DNA of 23,807 nucleotides from Acidobacteriaceae bacterium (lineage in GTDB: Bacteria > Acidobacteriota > Terriglobia > Terriglobales > Acidobacteriaceae). A program made the translations under genes and the position numbers. Numbering within the stretch: position 1 is the first letter of the stretch; each line of letters begins with the position of its first letter. The stretch is taken from contig DAHUXF010000006.1 of NCBI GenBank assembly GCA_027307295.1, forward strand, positions 1 through 23,807, written 5' to 3'. Positions 23,707-23,807 of the stretch are shown here, in pieces. The notes beneath the pieces are model-generated. The model was not told the DNA's origin. It ran no database searches and saw nothing but the letters and a program-made list of their open reading frames with translations.

Positions 23707-23807
23707 GGCGCAGCCGGGCACAACCACCAGCGCACACTGGCTTTTGCACTCTCACCGCACGGCTGATTCATGAACATACTGATCGTATGAATCTATAGGT
23801 TGGCTGG

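Overview
The window looks like chromosomal DNA of a soil-type bacterium, most plausibly an acidobacterium. This is inferred from the gene families rather than from any marker gene: two CRTAC1-like FG-GAP/VCBS proteins with UnbV (ASPIC) C-termini, large myxobacterial-style sigma-70 proteins, and a response-regulator/thioredoxin-reductase fusion paired with a cNMP-domain histidine kinase. No rRNA, tRNA, insertion sequence, CRISPR array or phage gene was seen.

Layout. 1-2081 is the 3' part of a CRTAC1/UnbV repeat protein (its start lies outside the window). 2426-4213 is a flavin-dependent halogenase-like enzyme with the key motifs intact. 4695-7752 is a tight two-gene operon: a response regulator fused to a cysteine-less thioredoxin-like domain and a cysteine-less thioredoxin-reductase domain, then a cNMP-binding-domain histidine kinase. 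A sigma factor (8485-9405) precedes a compact operon (9881-13615) of a catalytic ketosynthase, a catalytically dead ketosynthase of chain-length-factor type, and a class I-like HMG-CoA reductase. A second, closely related sigma factor (13743-14687) and a small HxxxCxxC zinc-binding anti-sigma-like protein (15070-15327) follow. 15598-19599 encodes a 1333-residue TIR/NB-ARC/WD40 STAND protein of bacterial NLR type. Convergent to it, on the minus strand, is an operon of a second CRTAC1/UnbV protein, an unknown 64-residue protein and an acyl carrier protein, closed by a strong intrinsic terminator. A SAM methyltransferase (22957-23706) is divergent from that operon.

How it may work together (inference). 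KS-alpha/KS-beta plus ACP is the minimal set for an iterative type II polyketide or polyene-like chain. The HMG-CoA reductase homologue, halogenase and methyltransferase would supply reduction and tailoring. Two sister sigma factors, a zinc-finger anti-sigma candidate and a cysteine-free redox-type phosphorelay would provide dedicated control. The combination KS/CLF + HMGR between paired sigma factors is the most unusual part. No acyltransferase, ketoreductase, dehydratase or thioesterase is visible, so the pathway would have to borrow these or have them outside the window. The TIR-STAND gene may be an unrelated defence gene inserted in the locus.
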